Of a stretch of 64,000 bases of DNA, positions 44,242-55,500 are shown piece after piece. The translations under genes were made by a program, and so were the position numbers. Source of the stretch: Haematococcus lacustris (Eukaryota > Chlorophyta > Chlorophyceae > Chlamydomonadales > Haematococcaceae); assembly GCA_030144725.1 (NCBI GenBank), contig JASKMD010000005.1, positions 2,535,476 to 2,599,475 of the forward strand, given 5' to 3'. Within the stretch, counting starts at the first letter, position 1. Every line of letters starts with the position of its first letter. The notes under the pieces are model-generated. The model was not told the DNA's origin and did no database searches. It saw only the letters and a program-made list of their open reading frames with translations.

Positions 44242-44489
44242 TAGAGCGCGACTGGTTAGTTTAACATCGTGATGTTTTGGGTTTAACCACATCTTTAACC
44301 AATCTTTAACATACCCGTTTTGCTACCCTGGGACTGCTTCTCACTGGCTACTTCTGCCGGCATAGTGTCGCTGGGTGCATTGCCGTGTCACGACCAGAAC
44401 GACAGCAAAAAGGGACTCGTATCGCGACCAAACGGTCAACTTTAACAATCGGTTTAACACTAACCTTTAACCAGTCCGGTCGCGCTCTA
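44242..44489. mobile_element. 248-bp MITE with 8-bp target duplication
   Basis: The element begins TAGAGCGCGAC and ends GTCGCGCTCTA. Both flanks carry GCGCCCAC (44234-44241 and 44490-44497). The interior has many TTTAAC words in both orientations. The 8-bp duplication fits the hAT group. It has no coding capacity. Confidence 0.88.
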
Positions 44490-44977
44490 GCGCCCACCAG
44501 TGTCGACAAGTGTCCAGGTGGCAAGGTTACTGTAGATGGATGCGGCGTTCTTTTTCAAGCGGTGGCCAGTAGGTACGGTCTACAACAGCACTAGCGCGAG
44601 GGCCGGCGGTTATGTTCGGTAACGGGGTGGCTCGCATCTCGCATCGGGCTGCCGCAGCTCGCTCGCAACATGCCTAAGCTTTGCAATGGCCCTACTCCTC
44701 CACCACATCAAAGCATATACTACGAGCTGCAGGCAGCATGCCCGAAGGAATTGTTTTTTCTGGTGTCGCCTTCGACGACATTATTGAGAGGGCTGATGAA
44801 CGACGAGAGCTTCCTATGCTTTCTTATGCTTCCCTATGCTTCCCTTTGCTGTCCTATGCTTTCCGATCCTTCCTATTCTTACTACGCTGACTGCGTCGGC
44901 CCATCGCTAATTATGGCCGCCAGTCTGCATCATTTGCGCCGCTGGTGAACGCTGGTGGTAGCTTGGAGGTATTAGAA

Positions 44978-45110
44978 CAACCTCTACCACTTTCGCAGCC
45001 TAGTGAGCGCGAGATGTTGGGGTGATTTAGACATGAGCATGGTAGGTATGTCTGGGTGATCTATGGGTGCTAATCCTAAGAATAACGCTATTCAAAGTGG
45101 TAGAGGTTCT
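44978..45110. repeat. Short inverted repeat, possible MITE remnant
   Basis: AACCTCTACCACTTT (44979-44993) is perfectly complementary to AAAGTGGTAGAGGTT (45094-45108), 100 bases apart. The bases just outside, AGAAC and TCT, extend the match partly. No target duplication was found. Confidence 0.55.
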
Positions 45111-45690
45111 CGGGGCACACCGCTTGCATCTCTACATGAGGTCAGCACGGCGTTTGATGCACTTCCCGCCTAGAAATTAGGTTTCAGCTCACTGGAATTT
45201 CAAAAGCCTCCCAACCCGCGCAGGGCAGATATATTACACTGCAATAGCTTCCCGTGGGAGCTATGAGTATACGTCAACGCTAGGGCGCGGAAACTAGACG
45301 GATGCGCAGCAGCAACAAGCAGCAAATCGATCTCAAAAACAGCACTGCAGATTTGCATGCCGGCACCCCATCACGGCACCCCGACCGCCCGACTAGTGAC
45401 CGCTCTGCATTGCTCGTCGTTGCGGCGTTGTTGTATGCACGTGCACTACCGTCAGGGTGCAAGGAGTCACAGGTGCAAGGATACCGCGGAGGGGGGCAAG
45501 GTGGACTTTAGCCCGTCCCTCGCAGGCCAAGCTGCGGAGCACCACGCCGCAGCGGGGCGTCGCGGTCTGACCTCTTGGAGTGCAGTATACGCGACAAAAA
45601 GTGACGGCACATTTTTTCGAGCCATTTTACCTGACCTTGTGGGACCTGACTCCCAGCTCCCAACTCCCACGCATTGGAAACGCACTGTAA

Positions 45691-46362
45691 ACAAGCTCAC
45701 GAGACATGCGGTAGAAGCAGCCCCAAAACAAGTTACATACAGAGCTATTAGAAAGGGGGGGGGTGTAGGGGGTCGGTCACTTCTCAAGCCTGACGGTGGG
45801 AGCAGGCCGCGCTCCAGGCGGTTGCTCCTCCCTTTATGCACGCCGGTGAATACCGGCGTAGTCTTCTTCTTCTTCTTCATGCAAATGCTCTACGGCACCG
45901 TGTTCGATACCGTTCATCACATTGGTAGTTGCAGTTGAGTCCGCGTAACATGACCATCAGCGCAAGCCATTGCAGTCTTTGCGGGCGTACTGCCACAGGT
46001 GTCCGCGAACAAATCACTGCGGCGAGACGGGTCTCCTTGGCACGGTGAGCCACATTATAGCGTAGTGAGCTGGTTGTGCACAAATGGAATGTCCGGCCAG
46101 CACACAACGCGATGCCTGCCGGGCGTATAGGGCGCCTAGACGGGGTGATTGAAACATAAATCTAGCATAGTATTTGGCGCAGTGAGTGCAGAGTTACAGC
46201 CGTCCTACTACAAGGTTTCCTGTCATTTTTTGTCAGTTGGGAGCGCCTGACTCTAACTCGTCTTTCAACTTCAGCCTAGAAACGTTGCGCATGAAAAACA
46301 AGACATATGGCAACGTGGCACTAAGGTATGAGATGGTGTGAGCTGTCTAATTGGACTCAGGC
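45691..46362. other. Intergenic, nothing recognised
   Basis: No gene, RNA or repeat could be supported. A run of CTTCTT at 45868-45880 and a G-run at 45757-45766 are the only simple features. Confidence 0.4.
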
Positions 46363-46365
46363 TTA

Positions 46366-48349
46366 GGGCGCTATTCCAATGTCGAGGCGAGGCGAGGCGA
46401 GGTGCATGGGGTGCTTTTTCGAGGCGAGGCTTTGTCGAGGCGAGGCGAGGCGAGGCCGATTCCAATGGCGAGGCGAGGTCGACATACCCATGCCACCAAA
46501 CTTTTGTGCATGGGGCCTCGCCGTCTCGCAAGCTGTCTTGCCGCGAGGCCCAGCGAGGCGAGGCGAGGTCATAGTCGAGGTGTGATTGTTTTCCAAAACC
46601 GGCAGCTTGGCGAGTTTGGGGGTGGCGAGTGGCTGCGCGATGCTTAGCATGCTTAGGCCGCCAAACGTGGCATCAACATCGCCAAAGCAGCAGCTAGTGG
46701 ATAAACATGAAGAAGTCTTGGCCAGGGTAGTGATTGCTACAATAGAAGAGGGTGGCAAGACAACCCTTAATTTCGGCAGCGACGGGGAGGACATCAGCGA
46801 AGCCACTTGTCGGTCGCTTCGCAGCAGCAACTTGTTCTCCGAAACCAACGAAAAGAGGCAATTCATTGCCAAGCAATGCCGGGAAGCTGTGGAAGAAATG
46901 TCAGTCGAGCTACAGGAAGATACGCTTGACGATACAAAACCGTACAAGTATGGGCAAACACGCGATGGTTGTTGCGATTGCGATGCCAATGTTCAATGTT
47001 GATGACCCCACTCCTTTTGTCGAAGGTGGTGGGACACCCTTCTAGGAATTGACACCACCCAAGCGCTGCCAGCTTGCAAACCTCACTGACAGCTTGAAGA
47101 ACATCTCACAGGAGGTAAGTAGTAGCAGCAGCCAGGTAGCAGGCAAGTAACATGTCGTTATCTTGTCTTTGCCTTGCCCATCTTGCCCATATTGCCATGT
47201 TGTTACCTTTTGCAACAATTCACCATGATGGAAGCGGTGATGGGCAGTGAGTTTGCAACTGAACCACCCGTCAGCGTGCCTGGAGGTGTCAATACGGTAC
47301 GTGTTTGTTTTGATGTACAAGCTTGGTGCACTTGTTGTGTGCATTGCCCGAATGGAAAGTCATGGACTGCATGTATACTGTCACCAAGCGTGGGCAGAAG
47401 TCAATGGCTCATGATGAGGACTGCTTGGATGAAAAGGAGAGGGAGGCGGAAGAGACCAGCATCGTGCGCAACACTCCTGGCCAGATGTCGAAGGTTGGTG
47501 CATGTACTACATGCCATATGTTACTTATGCCCTTCGATATTCCCTATGCTTTGCCCTATGCTACTCATGCCCTACTTATGCCCTATGCTACCATTACTAC
47601 ATGCCTCATGCTATCACTACACGCCCCATGCAGGACTAAAATTCTGTTGCTGGTGACCAAGCCCTTAGGGCAATGGGTTCTGCCTTTCCCGCTGCTGCCT
47701 CTCTTGCTGTTGCTCTTGCTGCGTGTTTGCCCATACCTTTACGTTTTTGCATCGTCAAGCGTATCTTCCTGTAGCTCAACTGACATTTCTTCCACAGCTT
47801 CCCGGCATTGCTTGGCAGTGAATTGCCTCTTTTCGTTGGTTTCGGAGAACAAGTTGCTGCTGCGAAGCGACCGACAAGTGGCATCGCTGATCTCCTCCCA
47901 GTCGCCGCCGAAATTAAGAGTTGTCTTGCCCCCTCTTCTATTGTAGCAATCACTACCCTGGCCAAGACTTCTTCATGTTTATCCACCAGCTGCTGCTTCG
48001 GCGATGCTGATGCCACGTTTGGCGGCCTAAACATGCTAAGCATCGCGCAACCACTCGCCACCCCCAAACTCGCCAAGCTGCCAGTTTTGGAAAACAATCA
48101 CACCTTGACTATGACCTCGCCTCGCCTCGCTGGGCCTCGCGGCGAGACAGCTTGCGAGACGGCGAGGCAACATGCACAAAATTTGGTGGCATGGGCATCC
48201 CGACCTCGCCTCGCCATTGGAACCGGGCGAGGCGAGGTAAGGAGGTTGGGGGCGGTTAGATAAACATGGAGACCTCGCCGCCTCGCCTCGCCGCTTCGCC
48301 TTGAAAAAGCACCCCATCCCGACCTCGCCTCGACATTGAAATAGCGCCT
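46366..48349. mobile_element. Foldback-type element with about 600-bp inverted arms (PIF/Harbinger-like)
   Basis: The ends GGGCGCTATTCCAATGTCGA and the reverse complement AGGCGCTATTTCAATGTCGA are paired, each bordered by TTA (46363-46365, 48350-48352). Subterminal GAGGC tandem repeats follow on both sides. The arms 46366 to about 46960 and about 47735-48349 are inverted copies. Both encode MFSKTGSLASLGVASGCAML and QQLVDKHEEVLARVVIATIE. The 775-base centre is unique and contains short frames such as WKVMDCMYTVTKRGQ. TTA duplications fit PIF/Harbinger, but no DDE transposase is visible. It may be an element whose accessory gene was captured and duplicated in inverted form. Confidence 0.75.
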
Positions 48350-48617
48350 TTAGTGTAGTGGACATGCGCAACATGGACGGCTTGCATCATTTAAACTGAC
48401 TTGCATGTCTGATCTTTAGCGAACTGAATATTTGTTTTTTTCTTACAGTGAATGTTTCTGTTGTTCTCTGTGCTGGGTGCTCCGAACGTAGGTGGATGCA
48501 CCGAGCACAGAAGTTCACGGTTTACATACACCTTTTCCCTTTCCACGTGGATGACCAAGAATGTGAATGGTTTTGAGTACTTAAGGCTCTGTGAGGGCCG
48601 AGACAGGTACCTTTGCT

Positions 48618-48766
48618 CAGAACTCTATCTGACCCCGGATCCTGTCTCGTTCTCCCGCCCTCACAGGTGAGCTGTGCTCTGTTGATCATCTCTGCTATGT
48701 TGTAATCTTGGCTCAGAACTCTATCTGACCCCAAGTCCTGTCTCGTTCTCCCGCCCTCACAGGCTC
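48618..48766 (+). repeat. Direct repeats in the LTR-like leader of copy A
   Basis: The roughly 50-base sequence CTCAGAACTCTATCTGACCC followed by CCTGTCTCGTTCTCCCGCCC occurs at 48618-48668 and 48714-48764. Both copies end in CCCTCACAGG. The start GTGAGGGCCGAGACAGG at 48591 is their partial reverse complement, so the leader could fold. Confidence 0.8.
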
Positions 48767-48882
48767 CCTAGTCTCAGCTCCGTTACATTGGTGCCTCCTC
48801 TCTTGGGAACCGCAGTGCGCTTTCCTCGTATCCACCGTTCCTCTCTCCCACTACGCGTTCTCTCCGCTTATCCCACGCCGCC

Positions 48883-49809
48883 ATGAACGCGGAAGAGATC
48901 CCTCAAATGCAACGCGTATTTTCGGAGCAGCAGGCCACAATCCAGCGGTTGGAAGAGCAGCTCGCGCAACTGTCCCTGCATCAAACCACTCCGGCGGCGC
49001 CCACTCCAACTCATGCTCGAGCTCCTCCTCCTCCCGCTACTGCCCCTCAGCCGCGCACGCCCCGTCCCAACCCGCCTGCCACCTTCTCAAGGAGCCGCAC
49101 CACGGATGTGGCGGCTTGGCTATTCGCAGTGGACCTCTTCTTCACCATCTCCAACCTGACGGACGCCCAACGCATCGTGTAAATCGCCACGCTCCTCTTC
49201 GGCCACGCTCTCCTGTGGTATCGCAGCAGCGTTGCCTCCTTCACGTCTTGGACGTCCTTTGTCGCGGCTCTTGAACGACAATTCGCCCCCGTCAACCGGT
49301 TGCGTCATGCACGGGACCGATTGGCAGCTCTCACCACGACGAGCTCAGTTCGGCGGTACCTTGGCGAGTTCACAGTGCTCTGCCTGGAGGTCACGGACCT
49401 CTCGCCCGCCGAACAGCTCGACCGGTTCATCCAGGGCCTCAAGCCCTCAATGCGGCGTGAGCTGGAGTTGCCCAAGCCGAGCTCCTTCTCCGAGGCCTCC
49501 ACCATCGCAGACCGGGTGGACGCCATCTCTTACTCCACCTCCACCTCCCGCTCCTCCTATCGCTGTCCCTCCGCTCCCCGCGCTCTCCGCCCTGAGCCTT
49601 CCGTGGTGCCCATGGAACTGGACGCCATGCTCCACACCAGCCCAAGCCGCAACCGTGGCACTCATCTCTCCGATGCTCAGCGTGCGGCTCTACGGGACAG
49701 CAAGGCGTGCTTCTATTGTCGCAAGGCGGGGCACACCATAAAGAACTGCCCCATCCGCCCTCCCCGCCCAAACGTCAGCAGCGGCCCACAGAAGGGGGAC
49801 CGCCGCTAG
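48883..49809 (+). pseudogene. gag of gypsy copy A (one internal stop)
   Basis: This is the capsid/nucleocapsid protein of the older gypsy family. It starts MNAEEIPQMQRVFSEQQATI, with a coiled-coil-like leader and a Pro-rich linker. The retrotransposon gag domain follows (WLFAVDLFFTISNLTDAQRI and FAALERQFAPVNRLRHARDR), then a CCHC zinc knuckle CFYCRKAGHTIKNC near 49705. A TAA at 49180-49182 interrupts the frame after DAQRIV. The rest is open to TAG at 49807-49809. The corresponding region of copy B, on the minus strand, is open as far as the window shows. Confidence 0.85.
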
Positions 49810-50760
49810 ACGTTGCCTTCCGGACACCCCCACCATCCCCTCCCACCACCCTCTCCCAGCCCCTCTGTTTTTCCACCTCCTTTCCTTGTCCTCCCCGGTG
49901 CGCTCGTCCCCACCGCGCACCTTACTTCCTCCTCCCCGCCCCTGCACCCTCCTACCCCGGTCTTCATTCCACCTGCCAATTGTACACGGGTAAGGTGAAC
50001 ACTGCTGGCCGGCCCTCCCTGCAGGTTGTCAGACCCATGCCCTTACCCCGGCAGCATGTGAAACCTGCTGGCAACATTCTGAAGCAGCCTTCTGTGGCTG
50101 GCTCCACGCCATCAGGACGACCTCGTAAGGTCGTGCGGTTCTCCCTGCCCCTGCCTGCAACTCTACGTGGCAGCCCTCCTCGCTCTTCTAGGTGGTAGTT
50201 GTGTTGCGGTGTGCCAATGTTGGTGCACTTGCCATCCTCCACGTCAACTCAATTGCCGTGTTGGCTGTTCAGGACCAGCCGCCGGCCAACCCTCCCGCTT
50301 GCAGGTCCTTACCTCCTCCCCCTTTCCCTCCTTGTCCCCGTCCTGTTCCTTGTTCTTCCCAAACCTCCCCGCCCATTCCCACGCCCACCCCCAACCCCAC
50401 CCCTTCCCCGGCCGCTGCGCCCTGCCCCATCGTGCTCACTGCCCTGTCTTCCAGTGGCAACAGCCCCTCTTATGAGCTGATCATCCTCCATGGTACCTTA
50501 GCTGGTCTCCCAGCCGGGTTCATGGTGGACAACATCGTCACTGGCAACATCATCAGCCAGCAGTACCTTATGCGCAATGGGTTGCACTTGGCAACCACCC
50601 TCTCCCCCCGTCGCCTCCTCCTCCCGGGCCCTAAACACACTACCCTACCCACCTACACCCTCCCACCGTGCTCCATACGCATGGGTACCTACCGCGATCG
50701 CTTACAACTCTCCATGGCAAACATCCCCAACCCTTCCTTTGACATCGCCCTCAGCAAGCC
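49810..50760 (+). pseudogene. Linker and protease-like region of gypsy copy A (interrupted)
   Basis: A Pro-rich stretch is followed by a segment encoding [20 protein letters not shown] and [16 protein letters not shown]. This occupies the place of the retropepsin of Ty3/gypsy elements. The usual DSG/DTG triad at the active-site position reads DNI here and also in copy B, so the change predates their separation. Gag, the linker and this segment are in three different frames in both copies. The frame is broken at 50760 by the inner gypsy element after FDIALSKP and continues at 58689. Confidence 0.6.
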
Positions 50761-50997
50761 TGTAGCGTTCCGATTCTGCACTAAGCAGTCGGCCGCTAGT
50801 GTCACTGACGAAGTGTGATACAGGCAGGTTAAATGGTGGGCTGTATTGCCTGCCCACCATTCGGGTTCGATCCCCGGGGGCCGTTCTATGTCCTGGCCTG
50901 GTTACGCTGAGACAGTCTGACACCTGTAACAGCTATTAGCGTTGCATGGCGCTCACACGTTGAAAAGATTTAAGGCGCGCTCTTCCTGAACGCTACA
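50761..50997 (+). repeat. 5' LTR of the inner gypsy element
   Basis: A 237-bp LTR with TGTAGCGTTC...GAACGCTACA ends and the internal palindrome GGTTCGATCCCCGGGGGCC. It inserted into the protease region of copy A. Confidence 0.95.
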
Positions 50998-51013
50998 TTG
51001 GTTTCCGCAATCG
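50998..51013 (+). other. Primer binding site of the inner gypsy element
   Basis: TTGGTTTCCGCAATCGATG follows the LTR directly and contains TGG at its start. It resembles the primer site of the non-autonomous element at 8455-8469, so both may use the same tRNA primer. Confidence 0.7.
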
Positions 51014-52570
51014 ATGACTCTCAACGCCGCAGACATGACAGAAGGCACTCCTACTGGAGAGACACCTGGCGCCGGCACATCCGCCGACCCAGACAACTTC
51101 AGAGGTCTGCTAGCACTCGCTCGCACTGACCCCAACTTCCGCAGAGACCTGCAGGCAGCTCTGAACCCTGCGGGTACTTCTGCTAACCATTCCCGTCCTG
51201 GCACTGGCCCACTGGACGATGAGCTTCTCAATGACGAGGAGGAGGCTGAGGACGAAGACGCCCAGCAAGACGAAGATGAGGAAGAAGAGGACGAGGCTGA
51301 GCAGCTTCGCGAGGAACTGGCGGCTACCAGAATGGAGCTGAACTCGCTGCGCATACGCCAGAGGAACTTGGACCGCGCCATGTCTTCCTTGGCTGCTCAG
51401 GTGAGCCTAGTTCCTGGTAGATCGTCTTCCTATCAGGACAGGCTGTTTGGAATGCGCACGCCCTCCCCAAGCAGGTCTGGTACACGTCCAGCGTGTATTC
51501 CTGGCACTTATCTGTCTGCTGGTGGACGAGGTGGCGCTTTGCACCACCTCCTGTCCCCTGCTCCTACTTCTGTTCCGGCTGCCAAGGCTGTGCCTGGCCC
51601 AGACAAGTGGACAGATGCCTGCATCAAATCAGTCCGCAGGGCTTCGGCCTTCTGCGATGACTTGGAGGCCCACTGTGCTCGCTATTCTTTGGACATTGTC
51701 TCTGTCTTCCCTGCTTTCCTATCTGGTGCAGCACGCAATGCTTGGTACCCTTCGGTCCAGCAAGCTCATTTTGCGCAGACAGGTGTTGCCCCTCCCTGGC
51801 AGTTCTTGCGTGCGTCTTTCCTTGAGTATACAGGGGATGATTTGCGGGATGACATGCTTGAGGCTCGCGACAGACTGCTCGACAGGTCGATCCGTATGGG
51901 TCCCAGTTATCCTGAACTCACTGACTATCTCATTGCGTTTAGGAACAACCTGTTAACTGCTGGTGCGCAGTGCATGTACGAGTCCCTCCTGGTCAATCTG
52001 TTTGTTACTGGGTTGTCTCCCAGTCTGCGTGAGACTGTCCTGAAGGACATTGTCCCCTTGCAGAACCCGACATTGACCCAGGCAATTGATTCTGCCAGGC
52101 AGGCACAGCGTAATGCTGTGTTCCTGGCCGGTGCAGTCAATCCTAAGCGCCATGTGGCTGCTGTGCAGGGCCGTGCCATCACTGAGCGCGCAGAGCATGA
52201 GATACACGAGACAAAGATGACGGTGCCTGCTCCTGCTCGCCAAGCATCTGCCCCCCGCTCTGCTGGCCGTCAAGAGCCCAGGATGGGAGGCATGCGGCCA
52301 GGGCCTCCCCCTGCTGCTACTGGCAAGAGAGCTGGTGCTGCTGCTGCTGCCACGGCTGTAAAGCCTGGCCAGTATTGCCACCACTGCTACTCCCCTGATC
52401 ATTTGAAGCCCCAGTGTCCCTGGAAGCACCTCCCAGCCAAGCAGGCCCGTGAACAGTCAGGCTACTCTAGGCCACCTGCTGGGGCCAATGTGCCTCAGAA
52501 GCGCAGCCGCCCAGATGATGATGATAAGGGGCAGGGCAAGGGCAAGCTGGCCACTGCTAATGCCAAATAG
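51014..52570 (+). CDS. gag: gag polyprotein of the inner gypsy element
   Basis: An open frame of 518 codons, the structural capsid protein of the retrotransposon. An acidic coiled-coil-like region lies at residues 70-125 (DEEEEDEAEQLREELAATRM). The capsid-like gag domain is at about 190-370 (DIVSVFPAFLSGAARNAWYP and LDRSIRMGPSYPELTDYLIA). A CCHC zinc knuckle CHHCYSPDHLKPQC is near residue 455, and the C-terminus is basic. The stop is a TAG at 52568-52570, and the pol frame continues in the same phase straight after it. The frame is undamaged, consistent with a young insertion. Confidence 0.93.
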   Translation: MTLNAADMTEGTPTGETPGAGTSADPDNFRGLLALARTDPNFRRDLQAALNPAGTSANHSRPGTGPLDDELLNDEEEAEDEDAQQDEDEEEEDEAEQLREELAATRMELNSLRIRQRNLDRAMSSLAAQVSLVPGRSSSYQDRLFGMRTPSPSRSGTRPACIPGTYLSAGGRGGALHHLLSPAPTSVPAAKAVPGPDKWTDACIKSVRRASAFCDDLEAHCARYSLDIVSVFPAFLSGAARNAWYPSVQQAHFAQTGVAPPWQFLRASFLEYTGDDLRDDMLEARDRLLDRSIRMGPSYPELTDYLIAFRNNLLTAGAQCMYESLLVNLFVTGLSPSLRETVLKDIVPLQNPTLTQAIDSARQAQRNAVFLAGAVNPKRHVAAVQGRAITERAEHEIHETKMTVPAPARQASAPRSAGRQEPRMGGMRPGPPPAATGKRAGAAAAATAVKPGQYCHHCYSPDHLKPQCPWKHLPAKQAREQSGYSRPPAGANVPQKRSRPDDDDKGQGKGKLATANAK

Positions 52571-55500
52571 GGTGTTGCCCAGCCAGGCAGGTGCTGTTCC
52601 TGTGCTGCGGTAGCAACAACTGCTGAGCCTGATCAACTGTCTGCTGCATGCAACTGTGCTGTTGTTGCCTGCGCACAGCCTGAGAAGCAGACTGATGCAC
52701 TCTGTGTTTCATTGCCTGCCAACAACAAACCAAGGCCACAGGGTCCTGCCATGAGTGCTGTGGACAACTGCAAGTGTGCTGTGCCTGTGTCTGAGTCAAA
52801 GCCTGAGAAGACTGCCGTGCTGGCAGCTAGCTTTGCTGGTTTCTGTTGTGAGGCTGCTGACCCATGCCTGAGTCATGTGGTATCATGTAAGACAGCCCTT
52901 TGTTGCCCCATGCTGCCGTCCCAAGTCATCCTGGGGGTTGCTGGACAAGACAACAAGGTACGGTTCCAGTTTACTGGCACCATCGACAGCCATGTCTGCC
53001 ATATGTTAGCTGATGGTGGTGCTGACGCGTCATTCATTAGTGCTAGCTATGTTCAGCTGCATGGTATTCCTCTCTATACCTATCCTGTGTCACTTAGGTT
53101 TGATGTTGCTAACAATCAACCTGTGATCTGTGAGCACTATGTCAAGGTACAGTTGCACATTGCCAGCTTTAGCTGCATGTGCCTGCTGACTGTCATGCCT
53201 GACCTTGTTCATGCTTATGACGTGCTCCTGGGTGCTGACTGGCTGTCTGTGCAGGGGGCCTTGATCGACTACGTCGACCAGACCCTGACCCTGCGCACTG
53301 CCCAAGGTAACACAACCTTGCATCCACACACAGGTGACATGAGTGCTGCTGGCCAGTGTGTTGCCAACAGGCCACCTGGGTCCACCCACTCACTGCCCCG
53401 CCCACCTGCTGCTGTACTTGCTGCTGTGTCCAAAGCCAACCCAAAGGCCTTTGTGACAGCTAAGCAAGCAGCCAGATGGTTGCGTAAAGGGGGCTCTGCT
53501 ATGGTTGCTATGGTGTCTTTGGAAGACCTTACCTTGCCAGCAGATGTTTCACCTGTCCATAGACAGCACCTCCAAGCTCTGCTTGATGAATACTCTGATG
53601 TATTCGAACCCATCACTGGACTCCCACCAGAGCGTGCAGTAGGGCACTCCATCCCCTTGCAGCCTGATGCTAAGCCTCCAGCTAGGCCCAGCTATAGGAT
53701 GTCCAAACCTGAGCATGATGAACTGCGTAGACAGATCACTGATCTCCTTGCCAAAGGCCTGATAGAGCCCAGCTCCTCTCCCTTTGCTGCACCAGTGCTG
53801 TTTGTCCAGAAAAAATCAGGTGAGCTGCGCATGTGCATTGATTACCGCCAGCTCAATAAAATTACAATCAGGGACCAGTATCCTTTGCCACGCATTGATG
53901 ATCTGTTTGATCAGCTCGCAGGAAAAACTGTGTTCTCCTCCCTTGACTTGCAGGCTGGTTACCACCAGATCCGCATCCCGGCTGAGGATGTCCCTAAAAC
54001 TGCGTTCAGGACACCTGAAGGACACTACCAATTCAAGGTATTGTGTTTTGGCCTGACAAATGCTCCTGCCACGTTCCAGCGTGTAATGAATGAAGCATTT
54101 GCTGAGGTGATAAATGACTGTGCCCTCGTGTATCTCGATGATATCCTAGTGATGTCCGAGAACACTGAGCAGCACCTAGTCCACCTCAGACGTGTATTTG
54201 ACTTACTGCGTAAGAATAAATTCTATGCTAAGTTATCTAAATGTGAGTTTATGAAACGCACACTTATGTTCCTGGGCCATATCATAAGTGCTCAGGGTAT
54301 ATCTGTCGACCCCTGTAAAGTTACTGCCATCTCTAACTGGCCTGTCCCTACAAGCCTCAAAACCCTGCAGTCTTTCCTGGGCGCTGCTAATTATGTCCGT
54401 AAATTTGTACATAATTTTAGCACCATTGCTGCACCCCTCACTAACCTGACTGGCCCCAAGAAGGACTCGTTCCCTTGGAAAGCATGGCCTCAGGCTGAGT
54501 TGGATGCATTCAATGCCTTGAAGCAGGCCATTTCTAATGTGCCTATGCTCAAGCTTCCTGATCACAGCAAACCCTTCCAGGTGCACTGCGATGCGTCCCT
54601 TGAGGGCATCGGTGCAGTCCTGATGCAGAATGGCTACCCGTTGGCGTATTACTCCAGGAAATTAATCCCTGCTGAGGTTAATTACACCACGGGCGAACAG
54701 GAACTGCTGGCATTGGTATCTGCGTGTCAACAGTGGAGGTGTTACCTGGAAGGGGTACCATTCACTCTGTACACAGATCACCGGCCACTCATCTCTCTGC
54801 CCACTCAAAACATACTCTCACGCAGGCAGACTAGATGGATGGAATTCCTGGCCCGCTTCTCATATACCATTGAGTATTTACCTGGTATATCTAACCCCGC
54901 TGATCCGTTGTCACGCATTCTAGCTGCCACAGTACAGACGTGTAAAGGCCCTGGTGCTGATAATGTGAAGAGTATCCTTGTCATGACTAGGAGTAAGCGG
55001 CGTTCTCAGGAGGGGGAGGAAACTGGTGCTGAGGCACGTAAAACGAGTGCTGGTGATGCCGCTGCGCCACCCACACAACCACCACCAGGCCAAGGTGATG
55101 GTGCTGCTGTAAAGCCACCCACCAAACGTGTCACTTGGGCTGCTGATGTACCAGCAGATGGAGAACCCAGTGCACCCAAACCACCAGGTCCCTTGTCAAA
55201 CCTGCATGAGTGGTTGGTCGGAGCCTATGCTGCTGATTCCAACTTCACCAAGCGTAGGAAGACTAAGAACTACTACCTGGATGATAATGGCCTATGGAGA
55301 CATAACAAACGACGCACCGTCATTGTGCCCCGTGACAAACAGCTACGAGAGCATATCCTGCATGAGATGCACGATGCTAAGTATGCTGGCCACGTTGGGA
55401 TCACTAAGACGTTGGAGCATGTCATGCGTGTGTTCTGGTGGAAACACTTACGCACTGATGTGCGTCACTATGTGATGCATGCCAGAGAAACAAGTCGGTT

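Larger units (their letters stand above)
43197..45687. mobile_element. Candidate PIF/Harbinger-like element, degenerate
   Basis: The left end TGGTGCGTTTCCAATAGGC and the reverse complement of the right end, CAGTGCGTTTCCAATGCGTG, match. The similarity continues as GTGGGAG and GGGAGCTGGGAG for about 45 bases. Both ends are bordered by TAA (43194-43196, 45688-45690), the three-base duplication expected for PIF/Harbinger. A third similar end lies inside at about 43985-44022, so the interval may be composite. No transposase is readable inside. Confidence 0.45.
48590..50760 (+). mobile_element. Older Ty3/gypsy element, copy A, 5' part
   Basis: This copy begins with a partial or poorly bounded LTR (about 48590-48787) that ends CGTTACA and is followed by TTGGTGCCTCCTCTC, a primer-binding-site-like sequence. 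It carries gag and a protease-like region. At 50760 it is cut by the insertion of another gypsy element and resumes at 58689 after the duplicated AAGCC. Copy B on the minus strand (58942-64000) shows the same sequence without the insertion. Confidence 0.85.

Noticed and set aside
45800..46110. Possible small gene with a CTTCTT-rich stretch
   Set aside because: Neither strand shows a domain, a plausible splice pattern or similarity to anything recognised.
48590..48763. A short complete LTR with TGTGAGGGC and GCCCTCACA ends
   Set aside because: The following bases do not look like a primer binding site. The end CGTTACA at 48781-48787 followed by TTGGTGCC fits better, so the LTR start remains undefined.
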